Shown piece by piece: positions 1 through 8,616 of a stretch of 64,000 nucleotides of DNA (positions are counted from its first letter, which is position 1; each line of letters starts with the position of its first letter). Where the stretch lies: NCBI RefSeq assembly GCF_016917755.1, contig NZ_CP070326.1, positions 2,356,001 through 2,420,000 on the forward strand, read 5' to 3'. The notes below the pieces were generated by a model. It worked only from the letters and a program-made list of their open reading frames with translations, searched no databases and was not told where the DNA came from. Origin of the DNA: Streptomyces noursei. Lineage in GTDB: Bacteria > Actinomycetota > Actinomycetes > Streptomycetales > Streptomycetaceae. Position numbers and translations under genes: made by a program.

Positions 1-129
1 GTCACCTGCTGGAGCCAGCTCGTGGCGAACTGGCCGCCGCTTCAGTCCGTCCAGCTGAGGAAACAACACCCGGAACTCTACGGCGAGTTGCTCGCGAACG
101 AACTCTGGCGCAGGGAAGCAACACGCTGA
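1..129 (+). CDS. C-terminal end of an unidentified protein (partial)
   Basis: The reading frame is open from the first base of the window and ends at TGA 127-129, giving 42 residues rich in Trp, Leu, Glu and Arg that end in LWRREATR. The composition is protein-like and the frame does not repeat the usual GC-rich antisense pattern. The gene converges on the NLR gene that follows on the other strand. Its start and identity lie outside the window, and no family can be assigned from this fragment. Confidence 0.45.
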   Translation, partial: VTCWSQLVANWPPLQSVQLRKQHPELYGELLANELWRREATR

Positions 130-240
130 CTGTCCGCAAGACTTAAGCACGCCGCAGATCGTAGTTGGAATATCTATAGGACTCCAAACACGATCCGATA
201 TAGCCCGAGCGCGGGTCAGTCTGTCCTGCGAGCGACAGGA

Positions 241-2619
241 TCAGCGAGCATTTAGATCCGATGCGAGGGTCATGAATTCTCCTCGAACCTTATCGGATTC
301 CTCATCCAGCCCGGCTTTCAGTAATGTAATCCCGAGGGTTTCGAGAGCCATAAGAAGGTTCTCCCGATCGTTCGCGTTGCGAAAAGACTGTACAGCTTCA
401 CGATACGCCTGGATGGCTTCATCAAACCTTCCCATCTCTTCGAATGCCCGCCCAGAGCCGCCTATCGCCAGACCTCCCATAGAAGAGTCTCCTACCTCGT
501 GGAAGATTTCGGCTGCTTGGCGATAGACAGCGACAGCATCTTCTACCTGTCCGGCCTTTCGGTGGGCCAGTGCCAAATTGTCTAGAGCCTCAGCGAGTGC
601 ATGACGGTCGCCGGTCTCCTCGCAGAGTCGCACATCTTGCCAGTGAGCCTCGATAGCCTCCGCATAGCGCCCGGCGCCCTGCAACGCGAGGCCGTAACTG
701 CCGAGTGCTGCTGCCTCGCCATGGTGGTCGCGGAACTCCTGGTAGAGGGTAGCCGCAGCCAGATGCTCCTGCGCTGCCTCGGTAAATTCTCCCGACTTCC
801 TTAGTGCCATTCCAAGAAGGTTTCGCATTGCGGCTTCTCCATGACGGTCTTCCCGGGCCTGGCAGTCCGAGACAGCATACCTATGGAGCGGGATCGCCTC
901 GTGGACGTCTATCTCCTGGAGCGCTAGCGCAAGGCTTCCGAGCGCCTTCGCCGCCTGAGGGTCGCCAAGTTCGTGGAGAATTTCGGCGGCCTTGAGGCCG
1001 ACGTCGACCGACTCTCGATATCTACCCAGATGGTACAGAGACTGCGACAACGCATTGAGGGCTGCTTCTTCGCCATACCGATGCCCCGACCTCTGACAGA
1101 CGTCAAGTGCCGCTTCACCGATCTCGAGGGCTTCGTCAAAGCGCCGAACGTGATAGAGGACTTGCGCGAGGGCACCCAATGCCCAGCCTTCGCGGTACAG
1201 GTCACCTTGCATTCGGAGTGCCTTCAGCGCCGAATTAATTACCGTAATCCAATCATCGAAGTAGCGGCGCAGATGAAAAAACTCGTCCAGCGCAAAGGCG
1301 AGGTCAATGCCGATGTCATGGCCCGTTTGGACAGCTGCAACGAGATTCGATCGCTCTTCCTCAAGCCACTTAAGGGCTTCGACCTCTTCCTCCCCATGCC
1401 CATTGCGTTCCTTCAGGATGAGGTTGGCTGAGGTCGTCGTCGCGAGATAAAAGAAAAGGACCCTCTCCAATGAGAATTCACGCTTGTCAAGTTCGGCATA
1501 CTCCCTCCCCTTCTCGTCTGCGTAGAGACGAAGCAGGTCATGCAGGCGCCAGCGTCCCCATGTTGCGCCGGGCTCGATCAGGTGCGCCCGAGCCAGATCC
1601 TCAAGGGCGACTTCAATGTTCGTATCGCCCGTTAGGTGTGCCGCGGCACGGGAGGAAATGTCGGGTCCCGGATTGAGCGGCAGCAACCGAAAAATACGAG
1701 CCTGGTCTTCACTCAACTGTAGGTATGAGAGCTCGAAGACTGCCCGAACAGCGCGATCCTCTCGCTTAAGACGGTCAAGCCTTGCGTGGGCGGCGAAAAG
1801 CGCCTGGACCAGAGACGAAATGGGGCGGGTCGGAGAGTCGGCGAGCAGGGCGGCACAGATCTGCAGTGCGAGAGGCAGGTTACCGCAAAGCTCGACCAGG
1901 GCATAGGCTTGGTCCTGTTCATGGGCGACCCGCGAGTCATTTTCTCCGCGGGCCTGAAACAGCATTCGTCGAACAAGTTCGACTGACGCTGACGGCTCAA
2001 GCACTTCTAGGTCAAGGATTCGCGCGCCCACAGCGAGTGAATGGCGAGATGTAACAATTGCCGTTCCGTCATCGTGCGACGGCAATAGCGGCTCGACCTG
2101 CCCATCACTGGACGCATTATCAATCACTACCAGAATCTGCTTCCCCCGGCTGGCGTAGGCCGACAGGATCGACCGATACAGCCGCGCTCGATCAGGCAGG
2201 TCAGACGGAATTTGTTCGCCTGGAATGCCGAGAGCGATGAGCAATGAACCCAATGCTTGTTCGGGCGAAAGGTAGCGCTCATCGTCGTAGCCAAAGAGGT
2301 CAATAAAGAGTATACCGCCAGGAAACCAGTCGGTTCTCTTCTCGGCCTCCACCGCTGCCTGTAGGGCAAGCTCGGTCTTTCCTACTCCTGCCATGCCTAC
2401 GACAGCCGCAAACCGTGCCGTCTCATGTTGTGATGTACTCGGATCCAATTGACCGAGCAGAAAACTGAGCTCTCGGGATCGCCCCACATACGTTCGCGAG
2501 CGTAGGGGCAGCCCACTAAGGGCAGGTGTGATGGACGGTGGTAGTTGCACCGTGATGGTATGTCCCTGGATGACCGCATTGAAGAAGATTCCGTCATCGA
2601 TTTCATTCGATGTTGTCAC
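241..2619 (-). CDS. NLR-type STAND ATPase: RHIM-like motif, NB-ARC, TPR repeats
   Basis: A signal-transducing NTPase of about 792 residues. Residues 11-27 hold a short motif with core VIQG followed by THxITV-type strands. An NB-ARC module follows: Walker A GMAGVGKT (about 75-82), Walker B ILVVIDNA (about 162-169), the TSRH sensor (about 190) and GNLPLAL (about 246-252). The C-terminal half, from about residue 440, is tetratricopeptide repeats. The GTG at 2617-2619 is preferred over the upstream ATG because AAGGAG lies six bases before it. In this family a ligand sensed by the TPRs triggers oligomerisation, which clusters the N-terminal motif. The gene lies downstream of a lipase-like gene carrying the same motif at its C-terminus, so it is probably the sensor of a two-component death or defence system. 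The region is visibly less GC-rich than the core genes, consistent with transfer. Confidence 0.9.
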   Translation of the reverse strand: MTTSNEIDDGIFFNAVIQGHTITVQLPPSITPALSGLPLRSRTYVGRSRELSFLLGQLDPSTSQHETARFAAVVGMAGVGKTELALQAAVEAEKRTDWFPGGILFIDLFGYDDERYLSPEQALGSLLIALGIPGEQIPSDLPDRARLYRSILSAYASRGKQILVVIDNASSDGQVEPLLPSHDDGTAIVTSRHSLAVGARILDLEVLEPSASVELVRRMLFQARGENDSRVAHEQDQAYALVELCGNLPLALQICAALLADSPTRPISSLVQALFAAHARLDRLKREDRAVRAVFELSYLQLSEDQARIFRLLPLNPGPDISSRAAAHLTGDTNIEVALEDLARAHLIEPGATWGRWRLHDLLRLYADEKGREYAELDKREFSLERVLFFYLATTTSANLILKERNGHGEEEVEALKWLEEERSNLVAAVQTGHDIGIDLAFALDEFFHLRRYFDDWITVINSALKALRMQGDLYREGWALGALAQVLYHVRRFDEALEIGEAALDVCQRSGHRYGEEAALNALSQSLYHLGRYRESVDVGLKAAEILHELGDPQAAKALGSLALALQEIDVHEAIPLHRYAVSDCQAREDRHGEAAMRNLLGMALRKSGEFTEAAQEHLAAATLYQEFRDHHGEAAALGSYGLALQGAGRYAEAIEAHWQDVRLCEETGDRHALAEALDNLALAHRKAGQVEDAVAVYRQAAEIFHEVGDSSMGGLAIGGSGRAFEEMGRFDEAIQAYREAVQSFRNANDRENLLMALETLGITLLKAGLDEESDKVRGEFMTLASDLNAR

Positions 2620-2720
2620 AGGCGTCTCCTTCACATTGATGGTGGTGCAGCAGCTTGGTGCGACCCTGCCGAACGTCACCTACCTCAACACATGTGGGCT
2701 GAGGCTACTGATTATCTAGA

Positions 2721-3000
2721 CTAGTTGGTTTCGCGAAATTCCTGGTCGGCTTCGATCGGGAATAGTTCGAACAGCTCCTCGGCTGACCCCGAGTACTTCG
2801 CCTTTATTACGTCCGCATAGGCGCACAGCGCTCCTACGGACTGTGGCCTTGGGAGCACGGCGCGAGGTGCACCTGCAGGAGGTCGTACAGCAGCTGGCTG
2901 TCTCCGCTGGCCATTTTGCCCTGGCTTCCGTACCTTCGATGTCTCGATTTGCATGGCGGATAATGGCGCCAATGTCATCTTCCAACCGAGGGTCGACTAC
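2721..3000 (-). pseudogene. Small frameshifted gene remnant between hydrolase and NLR
   Basis: No single frame gives a convincing protein. Three frames in succession each give one protein-like stretch: first DDIGAIIRHANRDIE (about 2925-2975), then KMASGDSQLLYDLLQVHLA (about 2861-2917), then YADVIKAKYSGSAEELFELF and on to the stop at 2721-2723. Together they would make one acidic, helical protein of about 90 residues with two frameshifts. The position between the hydrolase and the NLR on the same strand suggests a third member of that operon. It could be a decayed gene, or two sequencing errors could be hiding an intact one. I do not recognise the family. Confidence 0.45.
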
Positions 3001-3048
3001 TCAGCGAGAAGCCGGGCCTCATAAGCTGTCAACCTCAGGCGTGGCCAG

Positions 3049-3993
3049 TCAGGTCTCCCGGTCGTTGTGTCCGTTCTCGGAGGTGTCGTCGTTCCCGCTT
3101 CTGTCGGCGTCAAAGCCGGCCGGGGGAGTCTGGAAGGGCGGAACGGACGGGAAGGAGACGTGCACGGTGTCGCCCTGTATGACGGGCCCGTAGGCCCGAC
3201 CGCCGCTGAAAGTGTTAGTGACGGTCCGCCGGAGACCTGGTTGTTCGGCGGGGGTCCTAGTGGCCTCGGCCGCATGCTCAGGTGCAGCATCGGGAACGGT
3301 GAGAAGCAGGCGGCGCAGTGTGGTGAAGGTGCGGTGCCCGGCATTCCTGGCCTTGAGGATGGTGGAGTGGTCACCGGGAAGCGCGGCGGAGTCGGGGAAC
3401 ACCGACTGCGCGGACACCGCCCGCACCACTCGGTCGCTCTCGCCCGCGTAAGCGCTGACGAGGATGGGGCAGGTGCGGTCGCTCACAGCGGTGGCGTGGA
3501 CGACATCCCGCAGGACCGTCCGCAGTGTCGCGTTCACCTGGTCGTTGAGCGGACGCAGATCCCTCTCCTGGGGATGGCCGAGCCCGATGACGTTACGACG
3601 TAGCGACAGCAGCAACTCGGAGCCGTTGTTGGGGCACGCCAGCATCACCAGCCGCCGGATGCGGGCCAGGCGGCGCCCCTCCCCATCGGCCAGGGCGCGG
3701 GCCAGGAAACGCTGGGCCACCAGACCCCCTTGGCTGTGCGTGACCAGCACGAGCCGCGTGAACTCGCCAGCCTCGGTCGCGAGGTATTCTTTGAAGCTGT
3801 CGGCGACCGTGTTGATGGTGGGGAACACCCGCAGCGGATGCAGGCGCCGCACCCCGGTGGCATACCGAAACTGGAGCGGTTCAGCGAAGGCTAGCTTCTC
3901 GTCCTGCGCAATCAGTCGGCGTAGCGGATCCCACACCTCGGGACCCGACCTGATCCCGTGAACCATCACCACACCGAGTCGACCATCGCTCAA
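3049..3993 (-). CDS. Lipase-like alpha/beta hydrolase with C-terminal RHIM-like motif
   Basis: A protein of 314 residues. The first 230 form an alpha/beta hydrolase: an oxyanion-type VHGIRSG near residue 11, the nucleophile elbow THSQGG with Ser87, a likely acid near Asp187 and a likely catalytic His in GDHSTI (about 209). There is no signal peptide, so it should act in the cytoplasm on lipid or a similar ester. After a Pro/Ala-rich linker, residues 260-281 carry a motif with core GPVIQGDTVHVSFP, matching the start of the downstream NLR (NAVIQGHTITVQLP). In fungi and some bacteria, such matched motifs let an NLR nucleate amyloid folding of an effector, often a lipase. The hydrolase is therefore the likely effector. 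Substrate and toxicity are inferred. Confidence 0.88.
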   Translation of the reverse strand: MSDGRLGVVMVHGIRSGPEVWDPLRRLIAQDEKLAFAEPLQFRYATGVRRLHPLRVFPTINTVADSFKEYLATEAGEFTRLVLVTHSQGGLVAQRFLARALADGEGRRLARIRRLVMLACPNNGSELLLSLRRNVIGLGHPQERDLRPLNDQVNATLRTVLRDVVHATAVSDRTCPILVSAYAGESDRVVRAVSAQSVFPDSAALPGDHSTILKARNAGHRTFTTLRRLLLTVPDAAPEHAAEATRTPAEQPGLRRTVTNTFSGGRAYGPVIQGDTVHVSFPSVPPFQTPPAGFDADRSGNDDTSENGHNDRET

Positions 3994-4027
3994 CGGATCA
4001 CCTTCCAGACGGCGTTGTCAAGGTCTC

Positions 4028-4245
4028 GACATTAGCCCGGACGAGCCGTGCCGCGCAGCGCGATGATGGACGGACCACTCCTGCTCCGTACGAAGCTGCA
4101 CCTCCAGGTCCCCGGTGCCGTGGTGGCCGAGCCCCGTCACGTCCGGGTGAACCCGGAAACAATGTCCACCCTCTTCGGGTCCGCCTTGAGGTAGACGAGG
4201 AGATTGCGGGCGCTGGAGGGCGTGTGATTAGGGCTTCGGCGTAGT
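4028..4245 (-). pseudogene. DUF5655-like C-terminal remnant, frameshifted
   Basis: The minus strand encodes RNLLVYLKADPKRVDIVSGF in one frame and TGLGHHGTGDLEVQLRTEQE in the next. Joined, they match the C-terminal module of DUF5655-type proteins (pattern LKxDP...FTRDV..xGHxGTGDLE). One missing base near 4146 (CCCGGACGTG where CCCGGGACGTG would be in frame) separates the halves. The upstream part of the gene is lost where the transposase remnant begins. DUF5655 modules often sit at the end of restriction or DNA-processing proteins, so this may be debris of another defence gene. Confidence 0.5.
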
Positions 4246-4266
4246 CGCATAACGTCCAGTTCGTGA

Positions 4267-5081
4267 TCATCCGAGGTCGAGGAGCGCGAGGGGGCGGTGA
4301 GGGTCGCGGGCGTTGGGGCGGAGGCCGGCCGCGATGTTCTTCACTCCGGCCGTGCGGAGAGCTCCGATGGCGAGGTTGCGCCAGGTGGCCATCGCGCGGG
4401 GCGCGTTGCCGGTCCACAGCTGGAAGGCGTCCTCGGCGAAGGTGGTGTCGCGGCCGAGGAGGTGGTCGGCGTGCTCGCGCTGGGCGTGCATCGCGTCGCT
4501 GGTGACGGCGACTCCTGCCAGGTCGGCGACGGTGTCCAGCAGCGGCTGGAAGCAGGTGATCTCGTTCGTCTTGTCGCCGACGTCCAGCTGGGCCAAGACC
4601 AGGCCGGTGGTGTGTTCCAGTGTGGCGAGCAGGTGGATCTTGCGGCCCTTCGCTTTGGCCGCGCCACGCAGGCTTTTGCCGTCCACTGCGAGGCCGCGCA
4701 GCCCGGTCGCCTTCGGGCGTCGGTCGGCGAGCCAGCGCCCGACCGTCCAGTCCAGCGCGTCGCCGTCGATGCGGGCCAGTAGCCGCCGGACCGTCGTTTC
4801 CGCAGGCAGGAGCCGCTGCGGGAAGAGTGGGTCGAGGCGTATGCCGAGGCGTTCCAGGAGGTTCAGCGGGGCGTCGGCGATCCACTCGCCGACTACCAGC
4901 ACAGAGGTCGCCCCCGGCAAAACCGCGCACGCGGTCAGCGCGAGCACGGCAACCAGAGCGTGCCGTATGACGCGTGGGTCTCGCGGCCGGGCACCTCGGC
5001 CAGTTGCTTCAGCAGGCGCGGGACCTCGTCGGATACGACCTCGGGATGCTGGTCAAGGGCAGGCGGGATCAGCGATGACAC
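4267..5081 (-). pseudogene. ISAs1-family transposase, frameshifted and internally deleted
   Basis: An N-terminal segment (about 4965-5081, starting [20 protein letters not shown]) is out of frame with the main 226-residue part, which begins LALTACAVL. The main part carries the DDE core signature [14 protein letters not shown] and [13 protein letters not shown]. It then jumps directly to [13 protein letters not shown] and [19 protein letters not shown]. Intact ISAs1 transposases have about 100 residues between REHAD and RDTTFAED, so an in-frame internal deletion has removed part of the catalytic core. With the N-terminal frameshift the copy should be inactive. It cut off the DUF5655-like gene beside it. 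Confidence 0.85.
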
Positions 5082-5255
5082 GTCGGCAGGCGCGGTCTTC
5101 CACTCGGATCACGGGGCGTAGAGAACTCCATGATCTTGGAAGCCGTGCCTGTCGCGTCCCGGGGCACAGCCGAACTGACAGTACGTCACGAAACGGGCGC
5201 CACGCGACTACGCCGAAACCCTGCGAGAGGCTCTAGCTGAACGATCAGCTCGTTC

Positions 5256-5315
5256 TCGCAGGTCACGGGGATCTGGCACGCCGAGCCTTCTTGCGCGGCT
5301 CCTGCCAAGGACTCG
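5256..5315. repeat. Scar repeat, partial copy
   Basis: This stretch, CGCAGGTCACGGGG to GCTCCTGCCAAGGACTC, resembles the end of the longer repeat about 280 bases downstream and the copies near 9,950 and 14,040. It suggests that two repeat units lie in tandem here. Confidence 0.4.
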
Positions 5316-5403
5316 CCCTGCCGCCACACGCGACCGGCCTACCGATCCAGCTGTACAACCGTCTGAATCACCAGCTGCCCACCCCCAGCCAGTGGTTCTC
5401 CCC

Positions 5404-5592
5404 GTTCCCATGTCCTGGGTCCCCCGCCAAGAGCTCGATCCTGCGCAGCGCAAGCAGCTCAGAGAAAGCCTCGTGACCACGTCAGCCGACCCGTGTCTTT
5501 GGTAGATGCGTCGACATGGTCACGACGAGCGAATCTCCGCACGTCACAGGGGGCGTGGCACGACCAGCCCTTGTTCGCGGCTCCTGCCGACG
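5404..5592. repeat. Integration-scar-like repeat, copy 1
   Basis: The copy begins with CCCATGTCCTGGGTCCCCCG and contains CGTGTCTTTGG, GCGAATCTCCGCA and GGCACGACCAGCCCT. The same ordered blocks recur at 9814-10002 and, in part, at 13971-14104. It ends exactly where the truncated ATPase gene begins. The three copies, each close to a broken gene or gene boundary, look like attachment-site scars left by repeated integration. The 434 bases between the transposase remnant and the ATPase hold nothing else I can support. Confidence 0.55.
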
Positions 5593-6970
5593 GCGGCAGG
5601 GCAAGACCTTCCTCCTTGACTCGGTCGCCCGCAGCAGCGGCGGTTTCATGTTCACCGCCACCGAGACGACCGAGGCCGATACCCTGCGCCAGTTCGGCGA
5701 GGCCCTGGCCCGCTACCGTGGCCAGCCCGCACCGTTCCGCTTCGCGCACTGGGACGAGGCCGTCACCGAGCTCATGCGGATCGCCGACGGCGGCCCCACC
5801 GTCGCGGTGATCGACGAGTTCCCCTTACTCGCCAAGTCCTCCCCCCCCCTGCCCTCGATCATCCAACGTGCACTCGACCCGGCCGCCCAGCACACCAACA
5901 CCCCGGTACGGCTACTGCTGTGCGGCTCCGCTCTGTCCTTCATGAGCAAGCTCCTGGCCGGCAACGCCCCGCTGTGTGGCCGCGCCGGCCTCGAACTCGT
6001 CGTCCCCACACTGGACTTCCGGCTTGCTGCCGAGTTCTCGGAGATCTCCGACCCGCGCACCGCCCTGCAGACCAACGCCATCGTGGGCGGCACCCCCGCC
6101 TACCGCCGCGAATTCACCCAGGGCGACACCCCACAAGGACCGGACGACTTCGACGACTGGGTCGCCCGCGCCGTCCTCAACCCCGCCCGCCCACTCTTCC
6201 GCGAAGCCCGCTACCTGCTGGCAGAGGAACCCGAACTCCACGACGCCGCCGTCTACCACTCCGTACTCGCCGCGATCGCCAGCGGCAACCCCTCACGCGG
6301 CGGCATCGCCGACTACCTCGGACGCAAATCCACCGACCTGGCCCACCCGCTCAACGTCCTCCAAGACGTAGGGATGATCACCCACGAGGCCGACGCCTTC
6401 CGCCGCAACTGATCCGCCTACCGCATCACCGAGCCACTCGTGACCTTCTACCACGCGGTCATGCGCCCGGTCTGGGGGACCTGGAACGTCCAGGACGAGC
6501 CCGCGCCGTATGGCGCCGCGCCCAATCCACCTTCCGCAGCAAGGTCATCGGCCCCCACTCCGAACAGATCTGCCGGGCATGGGCCCGCTGGCACGCCGCC
6601 CCCGAAACCCACGGCGGCCAGACCTCCCGCGTCGCCAGCGGCACCGTCAACGACCCCGCGGCCAGGACCAGCCACGAAGTCGACATCGCGGCCTACGGCG
6701 ACGCCGGCACCGGCCGCGACGCACTGCTCGCCATCGGCGAAGCGAAATGGAACGACGTCATGGGGCTCGGCCTCCTGGACCGCCTCCAGCACATTCGTGA
6801 TCTCCTCACCACACGCGGCACCGCCACCGAGAACACCCGACTCCAGTGCTTCAGCGGCACGGGCTTCACCGACGAACTGCGCCACCGGGCAAAGAACGAC
6901 CCCACCATCCAGCTGATCGATATCGACCGCCTGCACCACGGCGCATTAATCTCTCCAGGGCTCCTCGCCG
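5516..6970 (+). pseudogene. DUF234/AAA ATPase pseudogene, 5' truncated
   Basis: The coding signal runs from a Walker A remnant (RRRQGKTFLL) through VAVIDEFPLL (Walker B, about 5815), LLLCGSALSFM (sensor) and IVGGTPAYRREF. An in-frame TGA follows at 6410-6412, and after RITEPLVTFYHAVMRP the frame shifts near 6480 and continues as SHEVDIAAYGDAG and AIGEAKWNDVMG. The order matches the archaeal-type ATPase plus DUF234 nuclease-like family (about 450 residues). The natural N-terminus, including the first half of the P-loop, is replaced by repeat sequence. Three lesions make it a pseudogene; the IGEAKW endonuclease-like core survives. It may be a former conflict ATPase of the island. Confidence 0.8.
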
Positions 6971-7063
6971 GCGACCGCCAGGCGCCGCAGCCGTGGCGCC
7001 GGCGCGGGGCGGCTCGGACCGCCTGCCCCTCAAGGCTATGAGCCATGAGGTCGTGGCTCCTGC

Positions 7064-8545
7064 TCACCTGCTGTTGGGGCCGTACGGACTCCAGCCGTGC
7101 AGGAAGGGCTCCAGGTCACTGTGCCGGGACTCGGGCACTTCAGGCATGCGAAGCGGTTGAGTCAGCGGATCGATCGAACGTACGTAGTGCGTCGCCCAGG
7201 ACAGCCACGCCTCGGCCTCGGCGCGCTCGGTGCCGTCCGGCATGGCTTCGACATGCTGGCTCACCGCGGTCAGGTATGCGGAGAACCGTCTGGCCTGACG
7301 CCACCGCTTCTCCTGCTGTTCCAGCGCACGGATGCGGACGGCTTCGGCATAGTCGACGTGGGCCTGCCGCATCGCTCCTTCCCATCGGCGCCGCTTGAGC
7401 CTGGCCTGTTCTTCTTCCTCGGCACGCTTGCGTTCGGCGGCCAGTCCGCGCAGGTCCACTTCTTGCAGAATCTCCGGCAGCTGGGCTTCCAGGGGGCGGT
7501 CAGCTGCGTCTTTCCACACGGACTGGCGATGGGGGATCCCTCCGTTCAGAGTGATGGTGAGGCGGTCAGAGGGGGAGTAGTCGTATTGCGGAATCCTGAC
7601 CCAGGAGTACCGCTCGGCGTCGGCGAGTTCCTTCGCCGTGGGCACGTGTTCCGTCCTGTCCTGCTCCTGCCCGAAGGAGAAGCCACACGGCTGCTCTTGG
7701 GCTGTGACGATGAAGAGACCTGCGTCGTCAGTCCGGCGTGAGCGGTGTCCGCCTCGGGTGAGTTGAGCCGTGTGCCCGCGTCTCTCCGCCTCCGTCACGA
7801 TGGCCTGTACGAGGCGCAGTGCCCGGGGCTGGACGGACTTGCTCAAGCCCAGGGTGGGTTCGCCGTCCCGGAGCGCGGCGACGATGGTGTGTGGCCGGTG
7901 GAGTCGCTCGGGAACGGGGATTGGGTCCAGGACGGCCAGTTTCCACGCCGGTATGTCCTGGATCGTGATCTCGTAGCCTCCTGCCCGCCAGCGATGGACC
8001 AGCTCTTTCCCTTCGGGCAGCCTTCCGCATCGCTGCGCCGATCTGATCCGGGCCGTCCAGTTGGGTGCCCCTGCCCCGTAATGGGGTTTGACCACGAGCG
8101 AGCCACCCGCCGCCAGGACATCGTCGATGAGCTGTTCACCAAGGGTCTTCTTCGGTTGCCTCGATGCCGTACGTCCCGTGGAAGCGGGGCGAGCTACCGC
8201 TTCGGGTGCCGCGGGCTCACAGGGAGTGGAATTCCGCGATGGCGTAGGGTGTGCCGTTACCGACGTCGTCGACTGAGCCTTGGCCTTGCTGTGCCGTCTG
8301 GCGTGCTCCTGGCGCTCTGTAGGGGCGAGGTAGGTGCCGTGCTCAAGGTAGTGGCGGCCCGCGGCCGTGACCTCGGCGCTCCACGCGCCTCCGCGTCTGC
8401 TGATCTTCGCCAGCCCGCGATTCTGCAGCGCCTGCGCGCTGGTCTTGTAGGTGAAGTCGCCCTCACCCCATGCTCCCGCAGGACAGCCTTCCGCAATCCA
8501 GCAGAGCACTTCCCTCTGCCGCTCGTTGGGCGGGGTCTTTGCCAT
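7064..8545 (-). CDS. Conserved hypothetical with N-terminal winged-helix-like region
   Basis: A protein of 493 residues with no family I can name. Residues 1-80 (NERQREVLCWIAEG to HYLEHGTYL) resemble a winged-helix module. Residues 85-140 are a Ser/Thr/Pro/Ala-rich linker. Residues 140-320 form a globular part with LIDDVLAAGGSLVVKP. Residues 365-430 are a charged Lys/Glu/Arg-rich stretch likely to form a coiled coil. It is the second gene of an apparent operon, 71 bases after its upstream neighbour at 8617-9477. Its place within the mobile island suggests an accessory role, but no function is assigned. Confidence 0.75.
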   Translation of the reverse strand: MAKTPPNERQREVLCWIAEGCPAGAWGEGDFTYKTSAQALQNRGLAKISRRGGAWSAEVTAAGRHYLEHGTYLAPTERQEHARRHSKAKAQSTTSVTAHPTPSRNSTPCEPAAPEAVARPASTGRTASRQPKKTLGEQLIDDVLAAGGSLVVKPHYGAGAPNWTARIRSAQRCGRLPEGKELVHRWRAGGYEITIQDIPAWKLAVLDPIPVPERLHRPHTIVAALRDGEPTLGLSKSVQPRALRLVQAIVTEAERRGHTAQLTRGGHRSRRTDDAGLFIVTAQEQPCGFSFGQEQDRTEHVPTAKELADAERYSWVRIPQYDYSPSDRLTITLNGGIPHRQSVWKDAADRPLEAQLPEILQEVDLRGLAAERKRAEEEEQARLKRRRWEGAMRQAHVDYAEAVRIRALEQQEKRWRQARRFSAYLTAVSQHVEAMPDGTERAEAEAWLSWATHYVRSIDPLTQPLRMPEVPESRHSDLEPFLHGWSPYGPNSR

Positions 8546-8616
8546 CTGTGCCTCCTACTCGCGGACGGCGGACGAAGATGCGGACGACCGTGCGCTGATA
8601 ACGGCGCGTGGATGGG

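Noticed and set aside
130..240. Terminator between the first partial gene and the NLR gene
   Set aside because: CTGTC and GACAG near 222-236 could pair over only 5 bases; too weak to call.
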